DNA of 64,000 nt from Thermopolyspora flexuosa (GCF_006716785.1 NZ_VFPQ01000002.1:124001-188000), one strand, 5' to 3'. Shown: positions 7,659-16,950, counted from the stretch's first letter. A program made the numbers and translations. Notes: generated from the sequence alone by a model not told the origin.

Positions 7659-8869
7659 AACCCCCCCGCCTGTCCCTCCTCGCCGGATTCCTCACCCTCG
7701 GGCTCGTCGCCGGGGCGTGCGGCGCGCCGGAGCCCGCCCAGGGGTTCGTCCCCGAGCCGGCCGCCGCGGACGTGACGATGCCGAGCGAGCCCGTCACCCT
7801 CAACATCGTCGACGTCGCGGGCAACCTGCAGCTCACCCAGCAGATCTTCGACGACTACGCGGCGGCGAACCGCGACAAGGTCGCCCGCATCACCTACACC
7901 AAGGTCACCTCCCCCGAGCTCGCCGGAAAGGTGAAGGCGCAGCAGGACGCCGGGCGGCTCGACATCGACCTCGTGCTCACCGGCACCGACGGCCTGTCCG
8001 CCGGGCTCGAGCAGGACCTGTGGGTGGACCTCGCCGGGAAGTACCCCGACAAACTGCCCAAGCCGAACTACCTCGAGCCCGCCGCGAAGATGAACGAGCT
8101 CGCCCAGGGCAGGGGCGTGGTGATCACCTACTACCCGTCCGGGCCGCTGCTCGAGTACAACCCGAAGACCGTGCCGAACCCGCCCAGGACGGCCGAGGAG
8201 CTGCTCGAGTGGGCGAAGAACAACCCGGGCAGGTTCACCTACGCCCGCCCGGCGAACTCGGGTCCGGGCCGCACGTTCATCATGGGCCTGCCGTACATCC
8301 TGGGCGACTCCGACCCGATGGACCCGATCAACGGGTGGACCAAGACCTGGGAGTACCTCAAGGAGCTCGGCAGGTACGTCGAGTACTACCCCACCGGCAC
8401 CTCGCAGACGATGAAGGAGCTCGGCGAGGGCACCCGGGACATCACCGTCACCACCACCGGCTGGGACATCAACCCGCGGGTGCTCGGCCAGGTGCCGAAG
8501 GACTTCAAGGTCGGCACGCTGGAGGGCTTCACCTGGGTGACCGACGCCCACTACATGGTCGTGCCGAAGGGCATCTCGGGCGAGAAGCTCGCGGTGCTGT
8601 TCGACCTGATGACCTACGCGCTGGCCCCGGAGCAGCAGGCGATCACCTTCGACAAGGGCTACTTCTACCCCGGCCCGGCGGTGCAGGGCGTGACCCTCGA
8701 CATGGCCCCGGCCGAAAGCCGGCAGGCGATCCGTGACTTCGGGCGGCCGGAGTACGACGAGCTCATCGACAAGCACCCCAAGGCGGTGCCGCTCGACGCG
8801 AAGGCGCTGGTGCAGGCGTTCGAGCGGTGGGACAAGGAGATCGGCGGGGACAAGGTGAAGCAGTCGTGA
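7655..8869 (+). CDS. lipoprotein substrate-binding protein of an ABC importer
   Basis: This 404-residue exported protein begins with a basic and hydrophobic signal ending LVAGACG, a lipobox-like site (Cys about residue 23), so it is probably a membrane-anchored solute-binding lipoprotein. The body (LTGTDGLSAG, PSGPLLEYNPKTV, a PANSGPGRTFIMGLPY stretch, ALAPEQQAITFDKGYFYPGPA) resembles cluster D/F binding proteins of the spermidine/putrescine, iron and aminoethylphosphonate type. The substrate is not evident. LacI control points to a carbohydrate or derivative. AAGGAGG seven bases before the ATG fixes the start. Confidence 0.88.
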   Translation: MKPPRLSLLAGFLTLGLVAGACGAPEPAQGFVPEPAAADVTMPSEPVTLNIVDVAGNLQLTQQIFDDYAAANRDKVARITYTKVTSPELAGKVKAQQDAGRLDIDLVLTGTDGLSAGLEQDLWVDLAGKYPDKLPKPNYLEPAAKMNELAQGRGVVITYYPSGPLLEYNPKTVPNPPRTAEELLEWAKNNPGRFTYARPANSGPGRTFIMGLPYILGDSDPMDPINGWTKTWEYLKELGRYVEYYPTGTSQTMKELGEGTRDITVTTTGWDINPRVLGQVPKDFKVGTLEGFTWVTDAHYMVVPKGISGEKLAVLFDLMTYALAPEQQAITFDKGYFYPGPAVQGVTLDMAPAESRQAIRDFGRPEYDELIDKHPKAVPLDAKALVQAFERWDKEIGGDKVKQS

Positions 8870-9988
8870 GCGGCGGGGTCGTCGAATCGGTGCGGCCGCA
8901 GGACGGCTTCGAGACCCTGCGCATGGAGGGCGTGACCCGCCGGTTCGGCTCGTCCGTGGCGCTGAGCGATCTCAACCTGACGAATCCGGGGCGGCGAGTT
9001 CATCGCCCTGCTCGGGCCGTCCGGGTGCGGCAAGTCGACGGCGCTCAACTGCCTGGCCGGGCTGCTGCCGCTGAGCGGCGGCAGCATCTGGCTGGACGAC
9101 CGGCGCATCGACACGCTGCCGCCGGAGCGCCGCGGGTTCGGCATGGTGTTCCAGAACTACGCCCTCTTCCCGCACCTGTCGGTCCGCAGGAACGTCGGCT
9201 TCGGGCTCGCCATCCGCAAGGTGCCGAAGGACGAGATGCGGCGCCGGGTGGACGAGGCGCTGAAGCTGGTGGAGCTCACCGAGCACGCCGACAAGCTGCC
9301 CGGCCGGCTCTCCGGCGGCCAGCAGCAGCGGGTGGCGATCGCCCGCGCGATCGTGATCCGGCCGCGGCTGGTGCTCATGGACGAGCCGCTGTCGAACCTC
9401 GACGCCAAGCTGCGGCTGCAGATGCGCACCGAGATCCGGCGGCTGCACCAGTCGCTCGGCCTGACCACCGTGTACGTCACCCACGACCAGGAGGAGGCGC
9501 TCGCGCTCGCCGACCGGATCGTGGTGCTGCGCGCCGGCCGGGTCGACCAGGTGGGCACGCCGGAGGAGGTGTACACCGACCCGGTGAACACCTACGTCGC
9601 CGGGTTCATGGGCTACCGCAACCTGCTCCGGCTGCCGGTGGCCTCGCGCAGCGGCGACCGGGCGGTGCTCGCCGAGCCGGGGCTGCGGCTCACCGGCACG
9701 GTCCGCGAGGAGTTCACCGGGGACACCGCGATCGCCGCGATCCGGCCGGACGACTTCCGCGTCGTTCCCGAAGGGGGCGGGAGCGAAGGGGAGCGCGACG
9801 GCATCCGGATCACCGTGGAGGTGGTGGAGTTCCACGGCCGCGAGGTCGCGGTGGAGGGCGTCACCGAGACCGGGCGGGTGATCCACTGCCGGCTCGCCGA
9901 GCGGGTCGCGCCCGGGGATAAGATCGAGGTCTGCGCGCCGCCGGAGCGGGTGCTCGTGTACGGCCCCGGCGGGGAGACGGGGGAGTGA
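8866..9988 (+). pseudogene. ABC transporter ATP-binding gene interrupted by a one-base frameshift
   Basis: The start (GTG 8866, GTGA overlap with the previous stop) reads a normal ATPase N-terminus up to about 8982 (MEGVTRRFGSSVALSDLNLT). The Walker A motif GPSGCGKST, Q-loop, signature LSGGQQQ, Walker B LVLMDEPLSNLD and H-loop VTHDQ lie in the next frame to 9988, with a C-terminal TOBE-like region. Removing one A of the pair at 8983-8984 restores a continuous reading (ACG ATC CGG GGC GGC GAG). All neighbours are intact and overlap this gene, so a sequencing error or a very recent mutation is likely. The longest intact ORF starts at 9143 and lacks Walker A. Confidence 0.85.
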
Positions 9989-10953
9989 TGGCCGAACCTC
10001 GCACGGTCGCGGACCCGCGTCCGGCGGAGCCGGCGCCGAAGCCCGGCCCGGCGGGCGCGCCCGCCCCCGGCGCCACCCGCCCGCCGCTGCGGCACCGGCT
10101 CGCCGAGCGCGGCATCGACCGGCTGCTGCTGCTGTTGCTGCCCGCGGTCGCCACGCTGATCGCGCTGTTCCTCTACCCGATGATGTACGGCGTCGGCCTG
10201 TCGCTGCAGCCGCGCAGCGGCGGGATCTTCGCCAACTACGTCGAGTTCTTCACCGATCCGTACCAGAGCGGCACGGTGTGGAAGACCATGCGGCTCGCGC
10301 TGCCCGCGGCGCTGTTCAACGTGCTGGCCTCGGTGCCGATCGCCTACCGGCTGCGCGGCCGGTTCCGCGGCAAGCGGCTGCTCACCGCGATCCTCGTGCT
10401 CCCGGTCACCCTCGGCACGGTGCTCGTCGCCGACGGCATCCTGCGCTACTTCGGCCCGCGCGGCTGGTTCAACCGGGTGCTGCTCGAGCTGGGGCTCATC
10501 GACGAGCCGCTGCGGCTCATCTACAACTACTGGGGCGTGATGTTCTCCCTGATCATCACCGGGTTCCCGTTCGCGTTCCTGCTCGTGCTGTCGTACCTGT
10601 CGGGCATCGACCCGACGCTCGAGCGGGCCGCGGCGACCCTCGGCGCGGGTCCCTGGCAGCGCGTCCGCCGCATCACGCTGCCGCTGCTCGCGCCCGGCCT
10701 CGCCACCACGTTCATCCTCTCCTTCGTGCTCGCCTTCTCGGTGTTCCCGTCGGCGAACCTGGTCGGCGAGCCCGCGGACGAGACCCGGGTGATGGCGATC
10801 GCGGCCTACCAGGCGGCGTTCGAGAGGTACGACTACACGATGGCGTCGACGATCGCCGTGCTCATGGGCGCGTTCGAGCTCGTGGTGATCGCGCTCGTGC
10901 TGCTGTGGCGCGGGCGGCTGTACACCGGGCACACGGGAGGTAAGGGGGCATGA
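9988..10953 (+). CDS. ABC transporter permease, first subunit
   Basis: The 321-residue inner-membrane protein has about six transmembrane segments after a basic, proline/alanine-rich N-terminus of about 45 residues. The EAA-loop that contacts the ATPase is visible as ERAAATLGAGPWQRVRRITLPLLAPG near residue 215. It belongs to the PotB/CysT-like permease class. The start overlaps the ATPase stop (TGATG), and GTG 9985 is an alternative. It partners with the next gene to form the heterodimeric channel. Confidence 0.9.
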   Translation: MAEPRTVADPRPAEPAPKPGPAGAPAPGATRPPLRHRLAERGIDRLLLLLLPAVATLIALFLYPMMYGVGLSLQPRSGGIFANYVEFFTDPYQSGTVWKTMRLALPAALFNVLASVPIAYRLRGRFRGKRLLTAILVLPVTLGTVLVADGILRYFGPRGWFNRVLLELGLIDEPLRLIYNYWGVMFSLIITGFPFAFLLVLSYLSGIDPTLERAAATLGAGPWQRVRRITLPLLAPGLATTFILSFVLAFSVFPSANLVGEPADETRVMAIAAYQAAFERYDYTMASTIAVLMGAFELVVIALVLLWRGRLYTGHTGGKGA

Positions 10954-11840
10954 GCGCGACCGGAACGACCGCGGCGCGGGCGGCCGGACCGGCCCCCGGG
11001 TTCCTCCGGCGGGCGCTGCGTGCCGGGCCGTTCGCCTGGATCGTGTGGGGCGGGGTGGCGTTCTTCCTCGCCAACCTCGCCGCGCTGATCCTCTCGGTGG
11101 TGGTGAACTCGTTCGCGGTGAACTGGTTCGACGGCTGGCTGCCGTCGGCGTTCACCACGGACTGGTACGCCGAGGCCTGGCGGGAGTTCAACCTCGCCGA
11201 CGTGCTGCTCGTCACGCTGATCGTGGCGCTCGTCGTGGTGGGGCTGTCGCTGCTGTTCGGGGTGCCCGCGGCGTACGCGCTCGCCCGGCGCGACTTCGTC
11301 GGCAGGCAGGCGGTGATGCTCCTGCTCTTGCTGCCGGTGCTGCTGCCGCCGATCACGTACGGCATCCCGCTCGCCACGCTGATGTACAAGATCGGCCTGG
11401 CGGGCTCGCTGGCCGGTGTGATCGCGGTGAACCTCGTGCCGGCGCTGCCGTTCGTGGTGCTGGTGATGACCCCGTTCATCGAGCAGATCGACGTGAACAT
11501 CGAGGCGGCGGCGCGGATGTGCGGGGCGGGCACCCGGCAGGTGTTCACCCGGGTGCTGGTGCCGCTGCTCGTCCCGGGCATCCTCGCCGCGGCGGTGCTG
11601 GTGCTCGTGCGCACGGTGGCGATGTTCGAGCTCACCTTCCTCGTCGCCGGGCCGGACAGCCAGACCCTGATCGTGGCGCTGTACAGCGCGGCGTTCACCC
11701 CGGGCATCCGGGCGGCGCAGGCGATCGACGCGATGGCGGTGATCTACACGCTGCTCTCCGCCACGCTGCTGGTGATCGCGCTCTCCTTCGTCAACCCGAC
11801 GCAGATCGTCGCCCAGGTGAAGGAGGTCAACCCCGAGTGA
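10950..11840 (+). CDS. ABC transporter permease, second subunit
   Basis: This 296-residue permease has about six transmembrane segments and an EAA loop, EAAARMCGAGTRQVFTRVLVPLLVPG, near residue 190. It is the PotC-like partner of the preceding permease and shares an ATGA overlap with it. GGGAGGTAAGGGGG upstream supplies the ribosome-binding site. It is the last gene of the LacI, binding protein, ATPase, permease, permease operon; the next gene is on the other strand. Confidence 0.9.
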   Translation: MSATGTTAARAAGPAPGFLRRALRAGPFAWIVWGGVAFFLANLAALILSVVVNSFAVNWFDGWLPSAFTTDWYAEAWREFNLADVLLVTLIVALVVVGLSLLFGVPAAYALARRDFVGRQAVMLLLLLPVLLPPITYGIPLATLMYKIGLAGSLAGVIAVNLVPALPFVVLVMTPFIEQIDVNIEAAARMCGAGTRQVFTRVLVPLLVPGILAAAVLVLVRTVAMFELTFLVAGPDSQTLIVALYSAAFTPGIRAAQAIDAMAVIYTLLSATLLVIALSFVNPTQIVAQVKEVNPE

Positions 11841-11884
11841 TCCGGGTCGCGCCGGCCGTGTCGCGGGGCCGGTCGGCGCGACCG

Positions 11885-12706
11885 TCAGGCAGCCTTGACC
11901 ACGCGGGCCACGCCCCAGACCTCCCACGCCTTGTTCGGCCGCTCCGAGAAGAACGGCGACTCCGGGCGCCACTCGCGGGCGTACACCAGGCCCGGCTCGA
12001 CCGGCTCCATGCCCTCGAAGAACCGCGCCACGTCCGTGCGCATGCGCACCACGTCCCGCGGCCGCCTGAAGTACCTGGCGTACACCTCGCTGAGCGGCGC
12101 GGCGATCTCGGGCCGTACGTCGAAGACGATGTGGCTGATCGCGACGAGGCTGCCGTGGGGCAGGGCGTCGCGCAGCCGCGCCACCGCCTTGTGCGGGTTC
12201 TCCGAGTCGGGGATGTACTGGAGCACGGCCCGGACGAGCACGCCCACCGGGCGGTCGAGGTCGATCAGCCGCCGCAGCTCGGGATCGGCGAGCAGCTCGT
12301 CGACGTGCATGATGTCGCCGGGGACGATGGCGACGTTCGGGTCGGCCGACAGCAGGGCGCGGGCGTGGGTGAGCACCACCGGGTCCCGGTCGACGAAGGC
12401 GGTGCGCACGGCGGGGTTGAGTTGCCGCGCGACCTGCTGGGTGTGGTGGCGCGACGGCAGCGTGGTGGCGATGTCGATGAACTGGTCGATGCCCTCGCTC
12501 ACCATGAACCGGACCACCCGGGTACGGCACGCGTGGTGCTCCCGGACGATGTCCCGGAGCTCGGGAGCGATCGCGAGCATCGCCTCCGCGGCCTCGCGGT
12601 CCACGGCGAAGTTGTCCTTGCCCCCCATGAGGTAGTCGTGCATGCGAGCGAGGCTGGGGTTCCTGGTGTCGATGGCCGCGAGCCGCCGCCGAACCTCCTC
12701 GCTCAT
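11885..12706 (-). CDS. SAM-dependent methyltransferase, DUF574 (Methyltransf_19) family
   Basis: This 273-residue protein begins with the family hallmark ARMHDYLMGGKDNFAVDREAAE (residues about 20-42) and contains FIDIATTLPSRHHTQQVA, VDRDPVVLTHARALL and a VPGDIMHVDELL stretch, forming the SAM-binding Rossmann domain. The family is very common in actinomycetes in many copies, and its substrates are largely unknown. The ATG at 12706 has GGAGGGGG eight bases upstream and gives the usual length. An upstream in-frame start at 12805 is less likely. Confidence 0.9.
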   Translation of the reverse strand: MSEEVRRRLAAIDTRNPSLARMHDYLMGGKDNFAVDREAAEAMLAIAPELRDIVREHHACRTRVVRFMVSEGIDQFIDIATTLPSRHHTQQVARQLNPAVRTAFVDRDPVVLTHARALLSADPNVAIVPGDIMHVDELLADPELRRLIDLDRPVGVLVRAVLQYIPDSENPHKAVARLRDALPHGSLVAISHIVFDVRPEIAAPLSEVYARYFRRPRDVVRMRTDVARFFEGMEPVEPGLVYAREWRPESPFFSERPNKAWEVWGVARVVKAA

Positions 12707-12983
12707 CCCGTCGCCCCCTCCGCTCACCTCTCGCGGTGTCGTTTCGCGGTGTTCGTCGTGGTGTCGGCGCACCCTTGCAGCGCGGGTCACGTGCGCGGAC
12801 GGCACCGCTGCGATGTCGGGTTTTCACCCGATCTTGTCACGCGGACGTAACCCGACTTGCCGCTGGTGTAACAGTAAGACCCGGCTGTTCGGATTGGCCA
12901 CCGGTATCGGACGATCACCGCGAGACCCGGTGAGGGTTGTCCCTGTTTCATCCTGGTAATGGCCATACGCGAGAATCGACCGA

Positions 12984-13961
12984 GTGTCGGGCATCGTCGT
13001 GGCGTTCACGTCCCTGGCGTCGGTCGCCGCGCTGGGCTACCTCGCCGGTGTGGCCGGGGTGCTGCGCGCGCAGGACGAGGCGGTGCTGTCCCGCCTCGCG
13101 TTCTTCGTCGCCGCGCCCGCGCTGCTGTTCACCACCATCGCCACCGCCGACCTGAGCACGATCCTCTCCCCCGTGCTCGTCACCGCCGTGGTCTCGGTGG
13201 CCGTGGCGCAGGCGATCTTCGTGCTGGTGGCGCGCGGGCTGTGGCGGCGGCCCCGGTCCGAGGTGACGATCGGGGCGCTCGCCTCGTCGTACGTGAACTC
13301 CGGCAACCTCGGCATCCCGATCAGCGTGTACGTGCTCGGCGACGGCGCCCTGGTCGCCCCGATCCTGCTGTTCCAGCTGCTCGTGCTGGCCCCGGGCGCG
13401 TTCCTGGTGCTCGACGCGGGCGGCGACGGCGGCCGGGACGGGCCCGGGCGGCCGGGCCGACGGGCGACCTGGGGCAGGGTGTGGGGAGTGCTGCGGCGGC
13501 CGCTGCGCAACCCGATCACCGTGGCGAGCCTGCTCGGTCTCGCGGTGGCGCTCGCCGGGCTGGAGGTGCCCGAGCCGATCATGCAGCCGGTCTCGCTGGT
13601 GGGCGCGGCCGCGGTGCCGGTCGCGCTGCTCGCGTACGGCCTCGGCCTGAGCGGCGCCCGGCGCGGCGGCGCGCCGGACGACGCGGGGGAGACCACCGGA
13701 CGCAAGGACGTGGTGCTCGCGGTGGTGCTCAAGTGCCTCGTCCAGCCGGTGGTGGCCTACCTCACCGGGGCGTTCCTGCTCGGCCTGCACGGCACGATGC
13801 TGCTCGCCGCCACGCTGTTCGCCGCGCTGCCGACGGCCCAGAACATCTACGTGTTCGCCAGCCACTACCGGACCGGGCGGCGGCTCGCCCGCACCACGCT
13901 CATGGTGACCACGATGCTCGCCATCCCGATCATGATCGTGGTCAGCGGGCTGCTCCGCTGA
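12984..13961 (+). CDS. AEC-family (auxin efflux carrier-like) transporter
   Basis: The 325-residue integral membrane protein has about ten hydrophobic segments in two halves, with the AEC-typical YVNSGNLGIPISVYVLGDGA near residue 100 and LFAALPTAQNIYVFASHY near 290. Bacterial AEC carriers export or exchange small organic acids such as malate; the substrate here is unknown. A hydrophilic Gly/Asp/Arg-rich loop of about 25 residues (about 145-170) splits the halves. The start is GTG 12984 with a weak ribosome-binding site; divergent from the methyltransferase. Confidence 0.88.
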   Translation: MSGIVVAFTSLASVAALGYLAGVAGVLRAQDEAVLSRLAFFVAAPALLFTTIATADLSTILSPVLVTAVVSVAVAQAIFVLVARGLWRRPRSEVTIGALASSYVNSGNLGIPISVYVLGDGALVAPILLFQLLVLAPGAFLVLDAGGDGGRDGPGRPGRRATWGRVWGVLRRPLRNPITVASLLGLAVALAGLEVPEPIMQPVSLVGAAAVPVALLAYGLGLSGARRGGAPDDAGETTGRKDVVLAVVLKCLVQPVVAYLTGAFLLGLHGTMLLAATLFAALPTAQNIYVFASHYRTGRRLARTTLMVTTMLAIPIMIVVSGLLR

Positions 13962-14087
13962 GCGCGCGCCGTGCCCGCCGTACCGCGCACCGGACCGGCC
14001 CCCTTACCGGCGCGGCGGGGTGACGGCTAGGCTACATGGTTGAAATCTCAATTAAATCGCGGCCGCGCGGCCGGAAGCGGGGTGCAC

Positions 14088-14564
14088 ATGGAAGTCAAGG
14101 AACTCGGGCATATCGTGCTCTACGTGCGCAACCTGGAGCGCTCCGTCCGCTTCTACCGGGACGTGCTCGGCTGGCGGCAGATCCTGCCCGACGGCGACAA
14201 GGGCCGGGACGTGTTGCCGGTGCCGGTCGCCGCGTTCGCCGCGCCGTCCGGGCGCACCCACCACGAGCTGCTGCTCATCGAGGTGGGCGAGGACGCCGCC
14301 GGCCTGCCCCGGGGGCGGCGCGTCGGCCTCTACCACTTCGGGCTGAAGGTGGGCGACAGCGACGACGAGCTGCGCGAGGCGGTGCGCACCCTGCAGGAGG
14401 CGGGCGTGCCGATCCTCGGCGCGAGCGACCACACGGTCACCCACAGCGTGTACATCGCCGACCCGGACGGCAACGAGATCGAGCTCTACATCGACGTCCC
14501 CGGGGTGAACTGGCGCGAGGACCCCACGCTCATCGCCTCCCCGATCAAGCCGCTGCGCCTCTAG
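14088..14564 (+). CDS. VOC-superfamily (glyoxalase/extradiol dioxygenase-like) protein
   Basis: The 158-residue protein is a single VOC module pair: GHIVLYVRNLERSVRFYRDVLGW at the N-terminus and HSVYIADPDGNEIELYID near residue 130, with a central VGLYHFGLKV. The His (GH), His (YHF) and Glu (IELY) positions can form the divalent-metal site typical of the family. The substrate is unknown. GGAAGCGGGG precedes the ATG; GTG 14082 is in frame. A TAGGCT -10-like element at 14028-14033 lies upstream. Confidence 0.85.
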   Translation: MEVKELGHIVLYVRNLERSVRFYRDVLGWRQILPDGDKGRDVLPVPVAAFAAPSGRTHHELLLIEVGEDAAGLPRGRRVGLYHFGLKVGDSDDELREAVRTLQEAGVPILGASDHTVTHSVYIADPDGNEIELYIDVPGVNWREDPTLIASPIKPLRL

Positions 14565-14665
14565 CACGCCCGGCCGGTACGGCAGGCCCGGCCGGAATCG
14601 ATCCCGCCGGACCGGCCGCGCGCCACCTAGGCTGGTGGGCGGAGCCGTGCACGAGGAGGGCGCCA

Positions 14666-15058
14666 ATGGACCCGATCGTCCCCACGCTGGCCGCGATCCT
14701 CACCGCGCTCGTCGGCGGGGCCGCGGGCGAGGCCGGCAAGAGCGCCTGGGAGTCCCTCGCCGCCCTGGTGCGCCGCCGGTTCGGCCGGGACCGCCAGGCC
14801 CTGGAGGCCGTGGCGCGGCCGGACGCGGTCGCGCCCGGCGAGCTCGCGAGCCTGCTCGGCGAGCGCGCCGCCGCCGACCCCGAGTTCCGGGCGGCGCTGG
14901 AGCGGTGGCTGGCCGAGGCCGGGCCGGTGGCCCGGCGCGCGGCGGGCGACCCGGTCAACGACACGGTCAACATCGTGAGCGGCCACGTCGGCGGGAACGT
15001 GATCCAGGCTCGCGAGATCCACGGATCGATCACCTTCGGCGGCGACCCGCGCCGCTGA
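14666..15058 (+). CDS. small protein with a glycine-spaced beta tail (NxxxG..xxQAxxIHGxITFG)
   Basis: This 130-residue protein has a helical N-terminus (Ala/Gly-rich, residues 5-25), a basic Arg-rich segment (33-45) and an acidic helical middle. It ends in a short repetitive stretch (about 97-126: VNDTVNIVSG, HVGGNVIQAR, EIHGSITFGG). Similar tails occur next to NB-ARC/NACHT/TPR signalling modules in actinomycetes (recollection, not searched). Here it stands alone, with none of those domains next to it. GAGGAGGG precedes the ATG, and TAGGCT at 14628-14633 may be a -10 element. Function unknown. Confidence 0.7.
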   Translation: MDPIVPTLAAILTALVGGAAGEAGKSAWESLAALVRRRFGRDRQALEAVARPDAVAPGELASLLGERAAADPEFRAALERWLAEAGPVARRAAGDPVNDTVNIVSGHVGGNVIQAREIHGSITFGGDPRR

Positions 15059-15082
15059 TCCGCCGGGCCGTACCGGAGCGGG

Positions 15083-15126
15083 CACCGCGACGGCCTGCGC
15101 CCCGGCGGGGCACAGGCCGTGCGGTG
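15083..15126. terminator. bidirectional terminator hairpin
   Basis: CACCGC, a bulged G, then ACGGCCTG (15083-15097) pair with CAGGCCGT then GCGGTG (15113-15126), a 14-base-pair stem. It lies between two convergent genes (stops at 15058 and 15182), so it can serve both. Confidence 0.7.
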
Positions 15127-15181
15127 AGGAGCATGGGATCGGGCTCGCCCGTCCCGTCAGGTGGTCTCAGGACGGCGCCGG

Positions 15182-16396
15182 TCAGCGGCGGGTGGTCCGG
15201 TCGATGCGCAGGCTCGGCACGGGGTGCGGGCCGTCGATCTCGAGCCGGTACTCCTCGCCGGACTTGTGCCGGTTGTCGGTGATCACCTGCTCGCTCGGGA
15301 TCATGCCGTCGCCGTTGATCTCCCGCTGCCAGCGCTCGAAGCGCTCGTGCATGTCGCGTACGTACCCGGTGCCGAGGGTGGTCACGTCGATCTGGGTGGC
15401 CAGCAGCTCGCGGATGTAGGCGCGGTTCGGCTCGAAGGTGACCGGCGCGGGCAGCTCGGGCGCGCAGACCTCCTCCGGGTCCCGGCCGTCGTGGCGGCGG
15501 AACAGCTCGGCGGCGATGCGCAGGTGCTCGAGCTCCATGTTGAGGTGGAGCTCCCAGACCCGCTTCACCTTCTCGTCGGTCTCGGTCTGCATGAACGAGT
15601 GGTACATGTAGCACTCGTTGTACTCGTGGTTGAGCAGCATCTCCCACCACGACTCGCCCGGGTCGATCAGCGACTCGTAGTGCGTGACGTGCTCCTCCTC
15701 CACCAGCCCGATCTCCTGGTAGAGCTGGCGGGCGATCGGCTCCATGTACATCGGGCCGACGTTCATGTAGAAGTTCATCGTCTGCTGCTCGGCCGCCATG
15801 ATGGTGAGCGCGTGCAGCTTGGAGATCGGCGCCGTGGCCTGCCGGTCGTAGTGCTCGCGCACGTTGTCGATCGGGTGCCGGTGCTGGATGTACGTCGGCC
15901 GGCCCGGCATCACCTCGGTGAGCTGGTCGACCACCTGCTCGGCCCGGCGGTGCTCGATCATCTCGTAGAGGTTGGCGTACCGGTAGAGGTGGTCGAAGTC
16001 CTCCAGCACGCCGAAGTTGTAGGCCTGCTGCAGGTACGGGTCGGGCTCCATGCGCGCGACCCACGAGGTGAGGTCCGTGGCCACCTGCTCGTAGGCGAGG
16101 ACCGTCTCCAGGACCGAGTTGAACCCGGACAGCAGCCAGTTCACCGTACGCTGCTGCTGGGCCTCCATGTACCGCACGTGGGCGAGCCGCTGCCGCGTCT
16201 CGGTGTCCGGGCAGTGCCGGGCGAGATGGTGGTTGAAGAAGATCGCCTCGGTCTCGATGCCGTTCATCGTGATGATGCGGCACCGGGTGTACGGGTCGGC
16301 GTGGTCGGGGTCGATCGGGGTGACGTTGAGCTCGCTCCAGTTGCGAACCTGCTTGTCGAGGGGTATGCCGCGCTCCTGCAGAGGATTGAACGTCAT
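15182..16396 (-). CDS. ferritin-like di-iron protein of unknown function
   Basis: This 404-residue protein is rich in His, Glu and Tyr. Its middle shows the pattern of a ferritin-like four-helix bundle: a Glu-bearing helix (TIMAAEQQTMNFYMNV, about 195-212), EEEHVTHYESL (an ExxH, about 225), another Glu-rich helix (NHEYNECYMYHSF) and MELEHLRIAAELF (a second ExxH, about 275). The spacing suits a carboxylate-bridged di-iron site. The precise family is not recognised. The ATG at 16396 has GAAGGGAC upstream; an ORF extends to 16594 but has no start signal. It is larger than bacterioferritins, so an oxygenase or oxidase role is possible. Confidence 0.7.
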   Translation of the reverse strand: MTFNPLQERGIPLDKQVRNWSELNVTPIDPDHADPYTRCRIITMNGIETEAIFFNHHLARHCPDTETRQRLAHVRYMEAQQQRTVNWLLSGFNSVLETVLAYEQVATDLTSWVARMEPDPYLQQAYNFGVLEDFDHLYRYANLYEMIEHRRAEQVVDQLTEVMPGRPTYIQHRHPIDNVREHYDRQATAPISKLHALTIMAAEQQTMNFYMNVGPMYMEPIARQLYQEIGLVEEEHVTHYESLIDPGESWWEMLLNHEYNECYMYHSFMQTETDEKVKRVWELHLNMELEHLRIAAELFRRHDGRDPEEVCAPELPAPVTFEPNRAYIRELLATQIDVTTLGTGYVRDMHERFERWQREINGDGMIPSEQVITDNRHKSGEEYRLEIDGPHPVPSLRIDRTTRR

Positions 16397-16512
16397 GGGT
16401 GTCCCTTCGTGAGCCTCGACGGCATGGAACACCCCGCGACTACCCGCAGGCCGCGCCTCCAACCGGCGCCCCGCGCCCCACACGTGACCCTTTGACCTGC
16501 CAAAACACAGAA

Positions 16513-16950
16513 TCAACCGGTCGAATCCCGACCGGCGTCGAAGACCGCCCGGTAGTGCGCGCGGGCCTGCGCGACCGCCCGCTCCCCCAGCCACGCCACC
16601 GGGCGCACGTCGCCGACGAGCGGCTCGTGGTCGGGGCCGCGGCCCACCTCACGCCCGGCGAGCACCCAGCCGCGCCGCCGGTCGTCGGCCTCGGCGAGGT
16701 GGGTGTACTTGCACACCTGGCGGGCGAGCCAGTCCCTCAGCGGGCGGGTCCACCAGCGCTCCGGCGACAGCACGGTCACCGAGAGCCCGGGCAGCGGCAG
16801 GCCGCTCTCGTAGTCCCTGCTCGGCCTGTCCCTGTCCGCCTCCGGGCCGCGCGAGTACCGCAGGTAGAGCCCGGGCCGCTCGCGCACGAGCGCCTCCAGC
16901 CGGTCGAGATCCTCCACGACCGGCAGGCCGGCCTCGGCGTCCTCGGTCAT
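16513..16950 (-). CDS. DUF6098 family protein
   Basis: A soluble 145-residue protein with the features I associate with DUF6098: LYLRYSRGPEADRDRPSRDYESGLPLPGLS near residue 30 and WWTRPLRDWLARQVCKYTHL near 65, then VGRGPDHEPLV and DVRPVAWLG. The function is unknown; the family is common in actinomycetes. The ATG at 16950 gives typical length; 16980 is an alternative start. It is on the same strand as, and 116 bases upstream of, the ferritin-like gene. Confidence 0.78.
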   Translation of the reverse strand: MTEDAEAGLPVVEDLDRLEALVRERPGLYLRYSRGPEADRDRPSRDYESGLPLPGLSVTVLSPERWWTRPLRDWLARQVCKYTHLAEADDRRRGWVLAGREVGRGPDHEPLVGDVRPVAWLGERAVAQARAHYRAVFDAGRDSTG

